Of a stretch of DNA of 19,618 nucleotides, positions 7,501 through 15,155 are shown one piece after another; position 1 is the stretch's first letter, and each line of letters begins with the position of its first letter. The translations under genes were made by a program, and so were the position numbers. The stretch comes from Prevotellaceae bacterium (lineage in GTDB: Bacteria; Bacteroidota; Bacteroidia; Bacteroidales; Bacteroidaceae). The notes beneath the pieces were generated by a model. The model made no database searches. It was not told the DNA's origin and was given only the letters and a program-made list of their open reading frames with translations. Location: assembly GCA_031262265.1 (NCBI GenBank), contig JAISIB010000127.1, positions 1 through 19,618 of the forward strand, written 5' to 3'.

Positions 7501-8762
7501 AACCAATCTATAATAACGAAATGAAAACATCTCTCTCTGCCGTTGATTTTAGTCGGCGCGATGTCGGCATCGACCTCATGCGCGCGATCGTTATGTTTAC
7601 CATGATTTTTGTGAACGACCTTTGGAGCGTTCACGACGTACCTCATTGGATGTTACACGCCAAGGCCGGCGAAGATTTTATGGGTTTATCCGATGTCGTT
7701 TTCCCCAGCTTCTTGTTCGTAGTGGGTATGTCCATCCCATTTGCTATTGAGCGTAGATATACGAAAGGCTTATCTGTGGAATCTACGCTTAGCCATATTT
7801 TTTCACGGGCGATAGCTTTGATTGTAATGGGTGTAGTTTTGGTGAATTCCGAAGGCGGATTGGCCAGTGGATTGCCATATAATTCCAATTTCTACAAGGT
7901 AGCGGCCGTATTGGCCTTTATTGCGATTTGGAATCAGTATCCGAAAACGGATAACTCCGTTCGTCGGCATATTTTCACGGCACTTAAAATAATAGGGATA
8001 CTGTTGTTGCTCTATTTAGCGGCTACGTTCCGAAATCCGAGCGGTGGCGTGCTCAGTTCTCAGTGGTGGGGGATATTGGGACTAATAGGCTGGACATATT
8101 TATTGTGTGCGTTGGTGTACGTATTCGTGCGGCGACGGCTCTCTGTCCTGATTACGGTTTGGGTAGTGTGCGTGCTTTGTAGTATGGTCAGCTCGGTGTT
8201 GAAAGCACCGTGGGGAGATACTCCGCTGTTTGACTTTCCCAATCCGAATATCTTCCAACAAATATTAAGCGGTGTGTTACATATCGGCAACGGAACCTTG
8301 CCGGCGTTTACGATGGGCGGCATTATTTTCTCGTTGATATGCCAACGTTACAGCCGCTCGCCGCTGCTGCATCGTTTGGTGGGCGCTTCGGTGGCGATCG
8401 TCCTACTTTCGTTGCTCGGCATGCTTTCCCATCGTTTCTGGATCGTGTCGAAGTTAAGCGAGACGCCGCCTTGGATTTTTTATGTATCGGCAATCGCAAT
8501 CGCACTCTATACGTTGTTGACCGTATTGATAGAGAAAGGGATGGCCGGCTGGTTGAACGTGATAAAACCTGCGGGAACGGCAACGCTCACGTGCTATCTT
8601 GTTCCTTATTTGCTGTATGCGCTGTTCATTACGATCGGACTTGTTGTGCCTGAGTGGGCTTCTTCTGGCATTCTCGGACTATTGAAGTGCGTGGCGTTCT
8701 CTTTCTTAACAATCGGAGTGACGTGGTTATTTGAACGTGCACATATCAAATTGAAAATATAA
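7497..8762 (+). CDS. DUF5009/COG4299-like multi-pass membrane protein, putative acetyltransferase
   Basis: The 421-residue protein has about 10-12 hydrophobic segments (for example about 25-41, 66-83, 101-117, 158-176, 190-210, 294-311, 325-345, 363-385 and 389-411). The N-terminal signature, with VGIDLMRAIVMFTMIFVND, PHWMLHAKAGEDF and LSDVVFPSFLFVVGMSI, matches the family that includes NagX and the catalytic domain of human heparan-alpha-glucosaminide N-acetyltransferase. That enzyme moves acetyl from cytosolic acetyl-CoA across a membrane to a sugar amine. His54 (or His50) aligns roughly with the family active-site His; this is from memory of the family. The substrate here is unknown, perhaps a cell-wall or glycan amino sugar. 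The ATG at 7497 overlaps the previous stop (ATGA). Met9 at 7521 is another possible start. Confidence 0.82.
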   Translation: MKPIYNNEMKTSLSAVDFSRRDVGIDLMRAIVMFTMIFVNDLWSVHDVPHWMLHAKAGEDFMGLSDVVFPSFLFVVGMSIPFAIERRYTKGLSVESTLSHIFSRAIALIVMGVVLVNSEGGLASGLPYNSNFYKVAAVLAFIAIWNQYPKTDNSVRRHIFTALKIIGILLLLYLAATFRNPSGGVLSSQWWGILGLIGWTYLLCALVYVFVRRRLSVLITVWVVCVLCSMVSSVLKAPWGDTPLFDFPNPNIFQQILSGVLHIGNGTLPAFTMGGIIFSLICQRYSRSPLLHRLVGASVAIVLLSLLGMLSHRFWIVSKLSETPPWIFYVSAIAIALYTLLTVLIEKGMAGWLNVIKPAGTATLTCYLVPYLLYALFITIGLVVPEWASSGILGLLKCVAFSFLTIGVTWLFERAHIKLKI

Positions 8763-8770
8763 GTTTGCCC

Positions 8771-9745
8771 ATGTCAGAAAAGTCGGCCTCGTCTGCGACT
8801 ATCGAGCAAGGATTGGTCATTCGCAATACGGGTAGTTGGTATCAGGTGCATACCGACGGCGGAGATCTGGTGGAGTGCAAAATAAAAGGTAGTTTCCGGC
8901 TGAAAGATATTAAGAGCACAAATCCTGTTGCCATTGGCGATAGAGTGACCATCGTGCGCAATACGGAGGGCACGGCCTTTATTACCGACATAGCCGACCG
9001 TCGGAACTACATCGTTCGCAAAGCCAGCAATTTATCCAAGCAACTGCATATTTTAGCCGCCAATCTTGATCAATGTTTCCTGCTGGTAACGATCAATTAT
9101 CCGCTGACAACGACCGTTTTTATCGATCGTTTTTTGGCGTCGGCCGAAGCTTATCGCGTGCCGGTCAGATTAATTTTTAATAAGATCGACCGTCTGGACG
9201 CCGATGAGGTGGCTCGTATGAAGCAACTCATAGAGATTTATCAGCAGATCGGATATTCTTGCTCGCAGATCTCCGCCCGTTTGAACGAAGGCGTAGATGT
9301 TTTGCGCGCGGCGATGAGTGAACGAACGACACTTCTGGCCGGGCATTCGGGCGTAGGCAAATCTACGTTGCTCAACCGGCTTGTTCCGGCGGCCAAAGCG
9401 CGCACGGCTGAAATTTCCGATGCTCATCGAACCGGCATACACACGACTACATTTTCTGAGATGTATGCGTTGCCGACAGAAACCGGTGGCGGCTATTTAA
9501 TAGATACGCCGGGTATAAAAGGATTTGGCACTTTTGACATGGGAACAGGCGAAGTGAGCCATTATTTCCCCGAAATTTTTACCGCTTCCGCCGAATGTCG
9601 TTTTTATAACTGTACGCATCGGCACGAACCCTGTTGTGCGGTGATGCGTGCGGTGGAAAATGGACAAATATCTGCCTCACGTTATGCTTCCTACTTGAAT
9701 ATTCTCGAAGATCAAGAGGCGGGGAAGTATCGGGCGCCCTATTGA
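8771..9745 (+). CDS. rsgA: Ribosome small subunit-dependent GTPase A (RsgA/YloQ)
   Basis: The ATG at 8771 gives 324 residues. A TTG two codons upstream is in frame but abuts the previous stop, so ATG is preferred. The order of motifs is the circular permutation typical of RsgA: an N-terminal OB fold (about 12-80), then G4 NKID (137-140), then G1 GHSGVGKST (191-199), then G3 DTPG (245-248). It ends in a zinc-binding domain with C-x4-C-x-H-x5-C ligands (Cys276, Cys281, His283, Cys289). RsgA is a checkpoint GTPase that docks on the decoding centre of late 30S precursors and leaves on GTP hydrolysis. It follows the DUF5009 gene by eight bases. The ribosomal protein operon starts about 185 bases downstream. 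Confidence 0.96.
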   Translation: MSEKSASSATIEQGLVIRNTGSWYQVHTDGGDLVECKIKGSFRLKDIKSTNPVAIGDRVTIVRNTEGTAFITDIADRRNYIVRKASNLSKQLHILAANLDQCFLLVTINYPLTTTVFIDRFLASAEAYRVPVRLIFNKIDRLDADEVARMKQLIEIYQQIGYSCSQISARLNEGVDVLRAAMSERTTLLAGHSGVGKSTLLNRLVPAAKARTAEISDAHRTGIHTTTFSEMYALPTETGGGYLIDTPGIKGFGTFDMGTGEVSHYFPEIFTASAECRFYNCTHRHEPCCAVMRAVENGQISASRYASYLNILEDQEAGKYRAPY

Positions 9746-9789
9746 TGAGACATCTCACGAGTAGGTGTAAATAACAAACGGACATCGTA

Positions 9790-9852
9790 AAATAAGTTAC
9801 GAGGATAATCAAATATCCTACGGGGAAAATTTGCTATCTTACGGAGAAAAAA
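9790..9852. repeat. Tandem repeat, 21-bp period, three diverged copies (array 2)
   Basis: The anchor TACG occurs at 9798, 9819 and 9840, exactly 21 bases apart. The units are AAATAAGTTACGAGGATAAT, AAATATCCTACGGGGAAAAT and TGCTATCTTACGGAGAAAAA, each plus one base. The middle unit closely matches the units at 6276-6325, with the shared core TATCYWACGGGGAAAAT. The array lies between rsgA and the rpsL promoter. It has no coding potential, and no promoter is seen within it. Confidence 0.75.
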
Positions 9853-9928
9853 TAGCTTCATCAGAGGCCGTGTGCAGGAGTGAGTGCAGGCGGACGACGC
9901 GGGTGTGCAAGAAAAAAACAGGAAATGA

Positions 9929-9958
9929 TTTGTGTTTCAAAAATAAAGCGTAACTTTG
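9929..9958 (+). promoter_or_regulatory. Promoter of the rpsL ribosomal protein operon
   Basis: TTTG at 9929-9932 and TAACTTTG at 9951-9958 are separated by 18 bases. Both boxes match the Bacteroidetes sigma-ABfr consensus (TTTG near -33, TAnnTTTG near -7) exactly. Transcription would start near 9965, giving a leader of about 50 bases that is A/T-rich and lacks a Shine-Dalgarno sequence before the ATG at 10015. It is the best promoter in the window and is placed to drive all genes from rpsL onward. Confidence 0.8.
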
Positions 9959-10014
9959 CAGCCCAAAATGGATAAATGCGAACAATACAATAATTAAATA
10001 TAAAATAAGTAACA

Positions 10015-10428
10015 ATGCCTACAATTCAACAATTAGTAAGGAAAGGGCGCAAGGTCTTGACGGAGAAAAGTAAGTCTCCGGCGTTGGACTCATGCCCTCA
10101 GCGACGTGGCGTTTGTGTGAGGGTTTATACGACGACCCCTAAAAAACCGAACTCGGCCATGCGTAAAGTAGCTCGTGTGCGACTAACCAACCACAAGGAG
10201 GTGAACTCGTATATTCCGGGCGAAGGCCACAACTTGCAGGAGCACTCTATCGTGTTGGTGCGCGGTGGTCGTGTGAAGGACTTGCCGGGTGTGCGCTATC
10301 ACATCGTTCGTGGTACGTTGGATACGGCCGGTGTGGCCGGACGTACGCAACGTCGTTCAAAGTATGGAGCTAAACGTCCGAAGCCCGGACAAGCTGCCGC
10401 TGCCGCCGCTAAGGGAAAGAAAAAATAA
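10015..10428 (+). CDS. rpsL: 30S ribosomal protein S12 (uS12)
   Basis: The 137-residue product is collinear with E. coli S12 (124 residues) through TTPKKPNSAMRK (40-51), EGHNLQEHS and RGGRVKDLPGVRYH, and then has a lineage-type tail rich in Ala and Lys (GQAAAAAAKGKKK). S12 lies at the decoding centre of the 30S subunit and affects accuracy. Lys43 and the VKDLPG loop, where streptomycin resistance substitutions are known, carry the common wild-type residues. The Asp of KDLPG is the site that RimO modifies in bacteria that have it. It is the first gene after the operon promoter. A 122-base gap separates it from rpsG. Confidence 0.98.
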   Translation: MPTIQQLVRKGRKVLTEKSKSPALDSCPQRRGVCVRVYTTTPKKPNSAMRKVARVRLTNHKEVNSYIPGEGHNLQEHSIVLVRGGRVKDLPGVRYHIVRGTLDTAGVAGRTQRRSKYGAKRPKPGQAAAAAAKGKKK

Positions 10429-10550
10429 GTATAAGAAAAGTATAACCCGTTTTGGTTTATTGGATAGATAAAGGTTGAGTAAATGTCTCGGTGGGGACGT
10501 TGAAGACGTAAAAATCGCAGCCAAAAACAAAAACAAGAAGACTCACAACA
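10429..10550 (+). other. rpsL-rpsG intercistronic spacer with a small hairpin
   Basis: This 122-base spacer is the largest gap within the ribosomal operon. It holds a short stem GTCTC-GGTG-GGGAC (10485-10498) overlapping a second possible stem ACGT-N5-ACGT (10497-10509), so the two could be alternative structures. In E. coli the same rpsL-rpsG spacer carries the S7 autoregulatory binding site. A similar role here is only inference. No TAnnTTTG promoter element and no open reading frame of note are seen. Confidence 0.3.
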
Positions 10551-11027
10551 ATGAGAAAAGCCAAACCGAAAAAACGCATTATCCTTCCGGATCCTGTGTT
10601 TAATGACGTCAAGGTGTCGAAGTTCGTAAATCACCTGATGTATGACGGAAAGAAAAACGTCTCTTATGAGATATTCTATGCCGCACTCGAAACCGTCAAA
10701 GCAAAGCTTCAAAACGAGGAAATGACAGCTCTCGAAATTTGGAAGAAAGCGCTTGACAATATTACTCCCCAAGTAGAAGTGAAATCACGCCGTATCGGCG
10801 GTGCCACGTTTCAGGTACCGACAGAAATTCGTCCCGATCGTAAAGAATCCGTGTCTATGAAGAATATGATTCTGTATGCGCGTAAGCGTGGCGGGAAGAC
10901 GATGGCCGATAAACTTGCTGCGGAGATTATGGACGCCTTCAATGAGCAAGGCGGAGCTTTCAAACGTAAAGAAGATATGCACCGTATGGCCGAAGCCAAC
11001 CGTGCCTTTGCCCATTTTAGATTCTAA
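10551..11027 (+). CDS. rpsG: 30S ribosomal protein S7 (uS7)
   Basis: The 158-residue product matches S7 along its length: the basic start MRKAKPKKR, DVKVSKFVNHLMYDGKK, VEVKSRRIGGATFQVPTEIR, and the C-terminal helix ending NRAFAHFRF. S7 nucleates assembly of the 3' domain of 16S rRNA and forms part of the E-site and mRNA exit in the 30S head. It is preceded by an A-rich leader (AAAAACAAAAACAAG) with no Shine-Dalgarno, typical of efficient Bacteroidetes start sites. fusA follows after 42 bases. Confidence 0.98.
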   Translation: MRKAKPKKRIILPDPVFNDVKVSKFVNHLMYDGKKNVSYEIFYAALETVKAKLQNEEMTALEIWKKALDNITPQVEVKSRRIGGATFQVPTEIRPDRKESVSMKNMILYARKRGGKTMADKLAAEIMDAFNEQGGAFKRKEDMHRMAEANRAFAHFRF

Positions 11028-11069
11028 TGCCGAGAAACACGCAGTCAATAGAATATAGAAAGAATTGAA

Positions 11070-13187
11070 ATGGCTAAACAAGATTTACATTTAACTCGTA
11101 ATATCGGTATTATGGCACACATTGATGCCGGTAAGACGACTACTTCCGAACGTATCCTTTATTATACGGGGCTGACGCATAAAATCGGCGAAGTGCACGA
11201 CGGCGCAGCAACGATGGACTGGATGGTTCAGGAGCAAGAACGTGGTATAACTATTACATCTGCAGCAACGACGACGCGATGGAATTATGCCGGAAATACC
11301 TATAAGATTAATCTGATTGACACTCCGGGACACGTAGACTTTACGGCCGAAGTGGAGCGTTCTCTGCGCGTACTTGACGGAGCGGTAGCAACCTACTGCG
11401 CGGTCGGCGGCGTAGAACCGCAATCGGAAACGGTATGGCGTCAGGCTGATAAATACAACGTTCCGCGAATTGGCTACGTGAATAAAATGGACCGTTCGGG
11501 TGCCGACTTTTATGAAGTCGTGCGCCAGATGAAAGATATATTGGGCGCGAATCCTTGTCCGATCGTCGTTCCTATTGGAGCAGAAGAGCATTTTAAGGGA
11601 GTAGTAGACCTGATTCGTATGAAAGCCATTCTATGGCATGATGAAACGATGGGTGCTGACTATGACGTGGAAGATATTCCGGCGGCTTTGATGGATGAAT
11701 GTCTGGAATGGCGCGATAAGATGTTGGAGAAAGTCGCCGAATATGACGATGCGCTGATGGAGAAGTATTTTGACGATCCTTCAACGATTACCGAAGAAGA
11801 AGTAATCCGCGCTTTGCGTAATGCCACGATACAAATGGCTATTGTACCGATGTTGTGCGGTTCGTCATTTAAAAATAAAGGTGTTCAGACGTTGCTTGAC
11901 TACGTATGTGCATTCTTGCCCTCACCGCTTGATACGCCGAGCGTAGTAGGTGCGAATCCTGAGACGGGTGCCGAAGAGGCACGTCATCCGGATGAAGAAG
12001 AAGAAACATCTGCTTTGGCATTCAAAATTGCTACTGACCCTTATGTAGGTCGATTGACATTCTTCCGCGTGTATTCGGGTAAAATAGAAGCCGGTTCGTA
12101 TATATATAACTCTCGTTCCGGTAAAAAAGAACGCGTATCGCGCTTGTTCCAAATGCATTCGAATAAGCAAAATCCGGTAGAGGTTATCAGTGCCGGCGAT
12201 ATTGGTGCAGGTGTAGGATTTAAGGATATTCGTACGGGTGATACGCTTTGTGATGAAAATGCGCCGATTATTCTGGAATCTATAGACTTCCCTGAAACTG
12301 TGATTGGTATTGCCGTTGAACCGAAGACGCAGAAAGACATGGATAAACTGGCCAATGGATTGGCTAAGTTGGCCGAAGAAGATCCTACGTTTACTGTACG
12401 TACAGACGAGCAAACCGGACAGACAATTATCTCCGGTATGGGAGAGTTGCACTTGGATATTATTATAGACCGTCTAAGGCGTGAATTTAAAGTGGAATGT
12501 AATCAAGGACGTCCGCAAGTAAATTACAAGGAAGCAATCACGAAGACTGTGAACCTCCGTGAAGTCTATAAGAAACAATCTGGTGGACGTGGTAAGTTTG
12601 CTGATATTATTGTTAATGTCGGTCCTGTGGATGACGATTATGTGCAAGGCGGTCTGCAATTTGTAGATGAGGTAAAGGGTGGAAACATTCCGAAAGAGTT
12701 TATCCCTGCTGTGCAGAAAGGCTTTACGAATGCAATGAAGAATGGTGTCCTTGCCGGATTCCCGATGGATTCAATGAAAGTTACACTGATAGATGGTTCA
12801 TTCCATCCGGTAGACTCAGATCAATTGTCATTTGAGATTTGTGCGATGCAGGCTTATCGGAATGCTTGCGCAAAAGCTCATCCTGTTTTGATGGAACCTA
12901 TTATGAAACTGGAGGTGGTAACACCTGAAGAGAATATGGGTGATGTAATTGGTGATTTGAATAAACGTCGCGGACAGGTGGAAGGTATGGAATCCAGCCG
13001 CTCCGGTGCGCGTATAGTGAAAGCAATGGTACCATTGGCTGAGATGTTTGGTTATGTAACAGCTTTGCGTACGATTACTTCCGGCCGTGCAACTTCTTCG
13101 ATGACTTATTCGCATCATGCTCAGGTATCTTCCGGTATTGCTAAAGCCGTGCTTGAAGAAGTGAAAGGAAGGGTGGATTTGGTATAA
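11070..13187 (+). CDS. fusA: Translation elongation factor G
   Basis: The 705-residue GTPase drives tRNA-mRNA translocation and, with RRF, ribosome recycling. The G motifs are all canonical: AHIDAGKTT (16-24), the switch I segment RGITITSAA (58-66), DTPGH with the catalytic His88, and NKMD (138-141). Domains II to V follow at normal length, with DGSFHPVDSD in the domain IV region and GYVTALRTITSGRATSSMTY near the C-terminus. Some Bacteroidetes carry a second, divergent EF-G. This copy, in the str operon and with intact GTPase residues, is the housekeeping one. By eye CpG is denser in the first half of the gene than in the second. No tuf follows, and rpsJ is 76 bases downstream. Confidence 0.98.
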   Translation: MAKQDLHLTRNIGIMAHIDAGKTTTSERILYYTGLTHKIGEVHDGAATMDWMVQEQERGITITSAATTTRWNYAGNTYKINLIDTPGHVDFTAEVERSLRVLDGAVATYCAVGGVEPQSETVWRQADKYNVPRIGYVNKMDRSGADFYEVVRQMKDILGANPCPIVVPIGAEEHFKGVVDLIRMKAILWHDETMGADYDVEDIPAALMDECLEWRDKMLEKVAEYDDALMEKYFDDPSTITEEEVIRALRNATIQMAIVPMLCGSSFKNKGVQTLLDYVCAFLPSPLDTPSVVGANPETGAEEARHPDEEEETSALAFKIATDPYVGRLTFFRVYSGKIEAGSYIYNSRSGKKERVSRLFQMHSNKQNPVEVISAGDIGAGVGFKDIRTGDTLCDENAPIILESIDFPETVIGIAVEPKTQKDMDKLANGLAKLAEEDPTFTVRTDEQTGQTIISGMGELHLDIIIDRLRREFKVECNQGRPQVNYKEAITKTVNLREVYKKQSGGRGKFADIIVNVGPVDDDYVQGGLQFVDEVKGGNIPKEFIPAVQKGFTNAMKNGVLAGFPMDSMKVTLIDGSFHPVDSDQLSFEICAMQAYRNACAKAHPVLMEPIMKLEVVTPEENMGDVIGDLNKRRGQVEGMESSRSGARIVKAMVPLAEMFGYVTALRTITSGRATSSMTYSHHAQVSSGIAKAVLEEVKGRVDLV

Positions 13188-13263
13188 AACAAGTGAAGAA
13201 GCTGTGGGCTAGCGTATGACTCTTAGTTTGCATGCTTCGCTATAATATTAAGAAAAATAGATT

Positions 13264-13569
13264 ATGAGTCAGAAAATTAGAATTAAACTGAAATCTTACG
13301 ACCATAACTTGGTCGATAAGTCGGCAGAGAAGATTGTGAGAACAGTAAAGGCTACCGGTGCCATAGTAAGTGGTCCGATACCTCTTCCTACTCACAAGCG
13401 TATCTTTACCGTGAACCGTTCGACGTTTGTAAATAAGAAGTCGAGAGAACAATTTGAATTGTGTTCTTACAAAAGATTGATTGATATTTACAGTTCGACA
13501 GCTAAGACAGTGGATGCTTTGATGAAGCTGGAGTTGCCGAGCGGCGTAGAGGTAGAAATAAAAGTTTGA
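13264..13569 (+). CDS. rpsJ: 30S ribosomal protein S10 (uS10)
   Basis: The 101-residue product has the S10 pattern: MSQKIRIKLKSYDHNLVD, the long loop with PIPLPTHKRIFTVNRS, and KSREQFELCSYKRLIDIY. S10 sits in the 30S head and, in other bacteria, also pairs with NusB in antitermination complexes. It opens the S10 block of the superoperon. The 76-base gap before it has no convincing promoter; a TTAGTTTG at 13223-13230 is a partial match without a -33 partner. The start is preceded by AAGAAAAATAGATT, again without a Shine-Dalgarno. Confidence 0.97.
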   Translation: MSQKIRIKLKSYDHNLVDKSAEKIVRTVKATGAIVSGPIPLPTHKRIFTVNRSTFVNKKSREQFELCSYKRLIDIYSSTAKTVDALMKLELPSGVEVEIKV

Positions 13570-13587
13570 TATTAAATTCATAGTGAA

Positions 13588-14205
13588 ATGCCAGGATTAA
13601 TTGGAAAGAAAATCGGAATGACATCCGTTTTCAGTGCTGATGGTAAGAATGTACCATGCACTGTTATCGAAGTAGGTCCTTGTGTTGTTACTCAGGTTAA
13701 AACTATGGAAACGGATGGTTATGCCGCCGTTCAATTAGGCTTTCAAGACAAGAAAGAAAAGCATACGACAAAACCGATGCTTGGACATTTTAAGAAAGCA
13801 GGAGTAACGCCCAAGAGACACTTGGCCGAGTTCAAAGAATTTGAGAACGAATTGAATATGGGTGATACCCTGACTGTGGAGTACTTCAATGATGTTACTT
13901 TTGTGGATGTGATTGGTACTTCGAAGGGGCGTGGTTTTCAGGGCGTTGTAAAACGCCATGGATTCGGTGGAGTAGGACAAACTACACACGGCCAGCACAA
14001 CCGCGCTCGTAAACCCGGTTCAATTGGAGCTTGTTCTTATCCGGCCAAAGTATTTAAAGGAATGCGTATGGGTGGTCAAATGGGCGGCGATAGAGTGACC
14101 GTTCAAAACCTAAGCGTATTAAAAGTAATAGCTGAGCATAACTTACTCTTAGTGAAAGGGTCTGTGCCAGGTTGTAAAGGTTCAATCGTTTTAATTGAAA
14201 AGTAA
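13588..14205 (+). CDS. rplC: 50S ribosomal protein L3 (uL3)
   Basis: The 205-residue product starts MPGLIGKKIGMTSVF and contains the extended loop that reaches the peptidyl transferase centre (about 115-165, with SKGRGFQGVVKRHGFGG, HGQHNRARKPGSIG and GQMGGDRVTVQN). L3 is an early 23S rRNA binder. The Gln of GQMG lies near the residue methylated by PrmB in E. coli. The length is normal for the family. The TAA stop shares its last A with the ATG of rplD, so the two are probably translationally coupled. Confidence 0.98.
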   Translation: MPGLIGKKIGMTSVFSADGKNVPCTVIEVGPCVVTQVKTMETDGYAAVQLGFQDKKEKHTTKPMLGHFKKAGVTPKRHLAEFKEFENELNMGDTLTVEYFNDVTFVDVIGTSKGRGFQGVVKRHGFGGVGQTTHGQHNRARKPGSIGACSYPAKVFKGMRMGGQMGGDRVTVQNLSVLKVIAEHNLLLVKGSVPGCKGSIVLIEK

Positions 14206-14846
14206 TGGAAGTTAACGTATATAACATTAAAGGTGAAGACACCGGAAGACGGGTTACGTTAAACGAATCTATCTTCGGCATTGAACCCAATGACCATGCT
14301 ATTTACTTGGCGGTAAAGCAGTACATGGCTAATAATCGTCAGGGCACTCATAAATCAAAAGAGAGAAGTGAAATTGCGGGTTCGACTCGTAAATTGATTC
14401 GCCAGAAAGGTGGTGGCGGTGCTCGTCGTGGTGATATTAAATCGCCTGTATTAGTAGGTGGAGGTCGCGTGTTCGGTCCAAAACCTCGTGATTATTGGTT
14501 TAAATTGAATAAAAAAGTAAAGACTTTGGCTCGTAAGTCTGCTTTGGCATATAAAGCCAAAGAGGGTGCTATTGTTGTGGTAGAGGATTTTACTTTTGAT
14601 GCCCCGAAAACAAAAGAATTCATTGCATTGGCAAAAAACCTTAAAGTTTTGGACAAAAAACCATTGGTTGTATTAGCAGATGCAAATAAAAATGTATATT
14701 TGTCGGCTCGTAACGTGCAGAGAGCTGATGTTCAGCCGATTTCTGGATTGAATACTTACAGGGTGCTGAATGCAGGAGTTTTAGTGTTGACAGAAAGTAC
14801 TCTGTCTGCTATAGATACTGTATTCAATAAAAAAGAGGAGGCCTAA
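14205..14846 (+). CDS. rplD: 50S ribosomal protein L4 (uL4)
   Basis: The 213-residue product has the L4 fold order with the exit-tunnel loop around residues 58-97, including KLIRQKGGGGARRGDIKSP and GGGRVFGPKPRDYW. L4 lines the peptide tunnel opposite L22 and, in E. coli, autoregulates the S10 operon; whether that applies here is unknown. No S10-type leader hairpin comparable with the E. coli one was recognised. The start overlaps the rplC stop. Its last codons (KKEEA) include the GAGGAG stretch that lies ahead of rplW. Confidence 0.97.
   Translation: MEVNVYNIKGEDTGRRVTLNESIFGIEPNDHAIYLAVKQYMANNRQGTHKSKERSEIAGSTRKLIRQKGGGGARRGDIKSPVLVGGGRVFGPKPRDYWFKLNKKVKTLARKSALAYKAKEGAIVVVEDFTFDAPKTKEFIALAKNLKVLDKKPLVVLADANKNVYLSARNVQRADVQPISGLNTYRVLNAGVLVLTESTLSAIDTVFNKKEEA
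14835..14841 (+). promoter_or_regulatory. Strong Shine-Dalgarno-like site ahead of rplW
   Basis: GAGGAGG at 14835-14841 stands eight bases before the rplW ATG (14850), an ideal anti-SD match and spacing. It overlaps the last codons of rplD, where GAG GAG encodes Glu-Glu. Most other genes in the window lack such a site, so it stands out. It may still be a by-product of the Glu codons. Confidence 0.5.
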
Positions 14847-14849
14847 GCG

Positions 14850-15149
14850 ATGGACAATGGTATAATTATTAAGCCGTTGGTAACGGAGAAGATGACCAAT
14901 ATTACTGAGAAGATGAGTAATCGTTTTGGTTTTATTGTGCGTCCTAATGCTGGCAAGTTGGAAATCAAGCAAGCGGTAGAAACTCTTTATAATGTTACGG
15001 TAGTTGATGTGAATACGATGCGTTATATGGGTAAATCTAAAAGTCGTTATACACGTAGTGGCGTGATTAGCGGGCGGATGAATGCATATAAGAAAGCAAT
15101 CGTAACGCTGAAAGAAGGAGATTCAATTGATTTTTACAGCAATATTTAA
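14850..15149 (+). CDS. rplW: 50S ribosomal protein L23 (uL23)
   Basis: The 99-residue product has the L23 start IIIKPLVTEKMTN, the beta-strand segment VRPNAGKLEIKQAVETLYNV and the extended loop YMGKSKSRYTRSG ending in KKAIVTLKEGDSIDFY. L23 lies at the tunnel exit and is the docking site for trigger factor and SRP. Glu13 in VTEK aligns with the trigger-factor contact Glu18 of E. coli. It begins three bases after the rplD stop, behind a good Shine-Dalgarno-like sequence. rplB follows after six bases. Confidence 0.97.
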   Translation: MDNGIIIKPLVTEKMTNITEKMSNRFGFIVRPNAGKLEIKQAVETLYNVTVVDVNTMRYMGKSKSRYTRSGVISGRMNAYKKAIVTLKEGDSIDFYSNI

Positions 15150-15155
15150 AATATA

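Noticed and set aside
9746..9757. Palindrome TGAGA-CA-TCTCA just after the rsgA stop, as a terminator
   Set aside because: The stem is five bases with a two-base centre and no T run. It is too weak to call.
13211..13241. Interrupted hairpin (AGCGTATG ... CATG-CTT-CGCT) and a TTAGTTTG box before rpsJ, as an S10 leader or promoter
   Set aside because: The stem has a bulge, a wobble pair and a 12-base loop. The box misses a consensus base and has no -33 TTG. Not convincing as a regulatory element.
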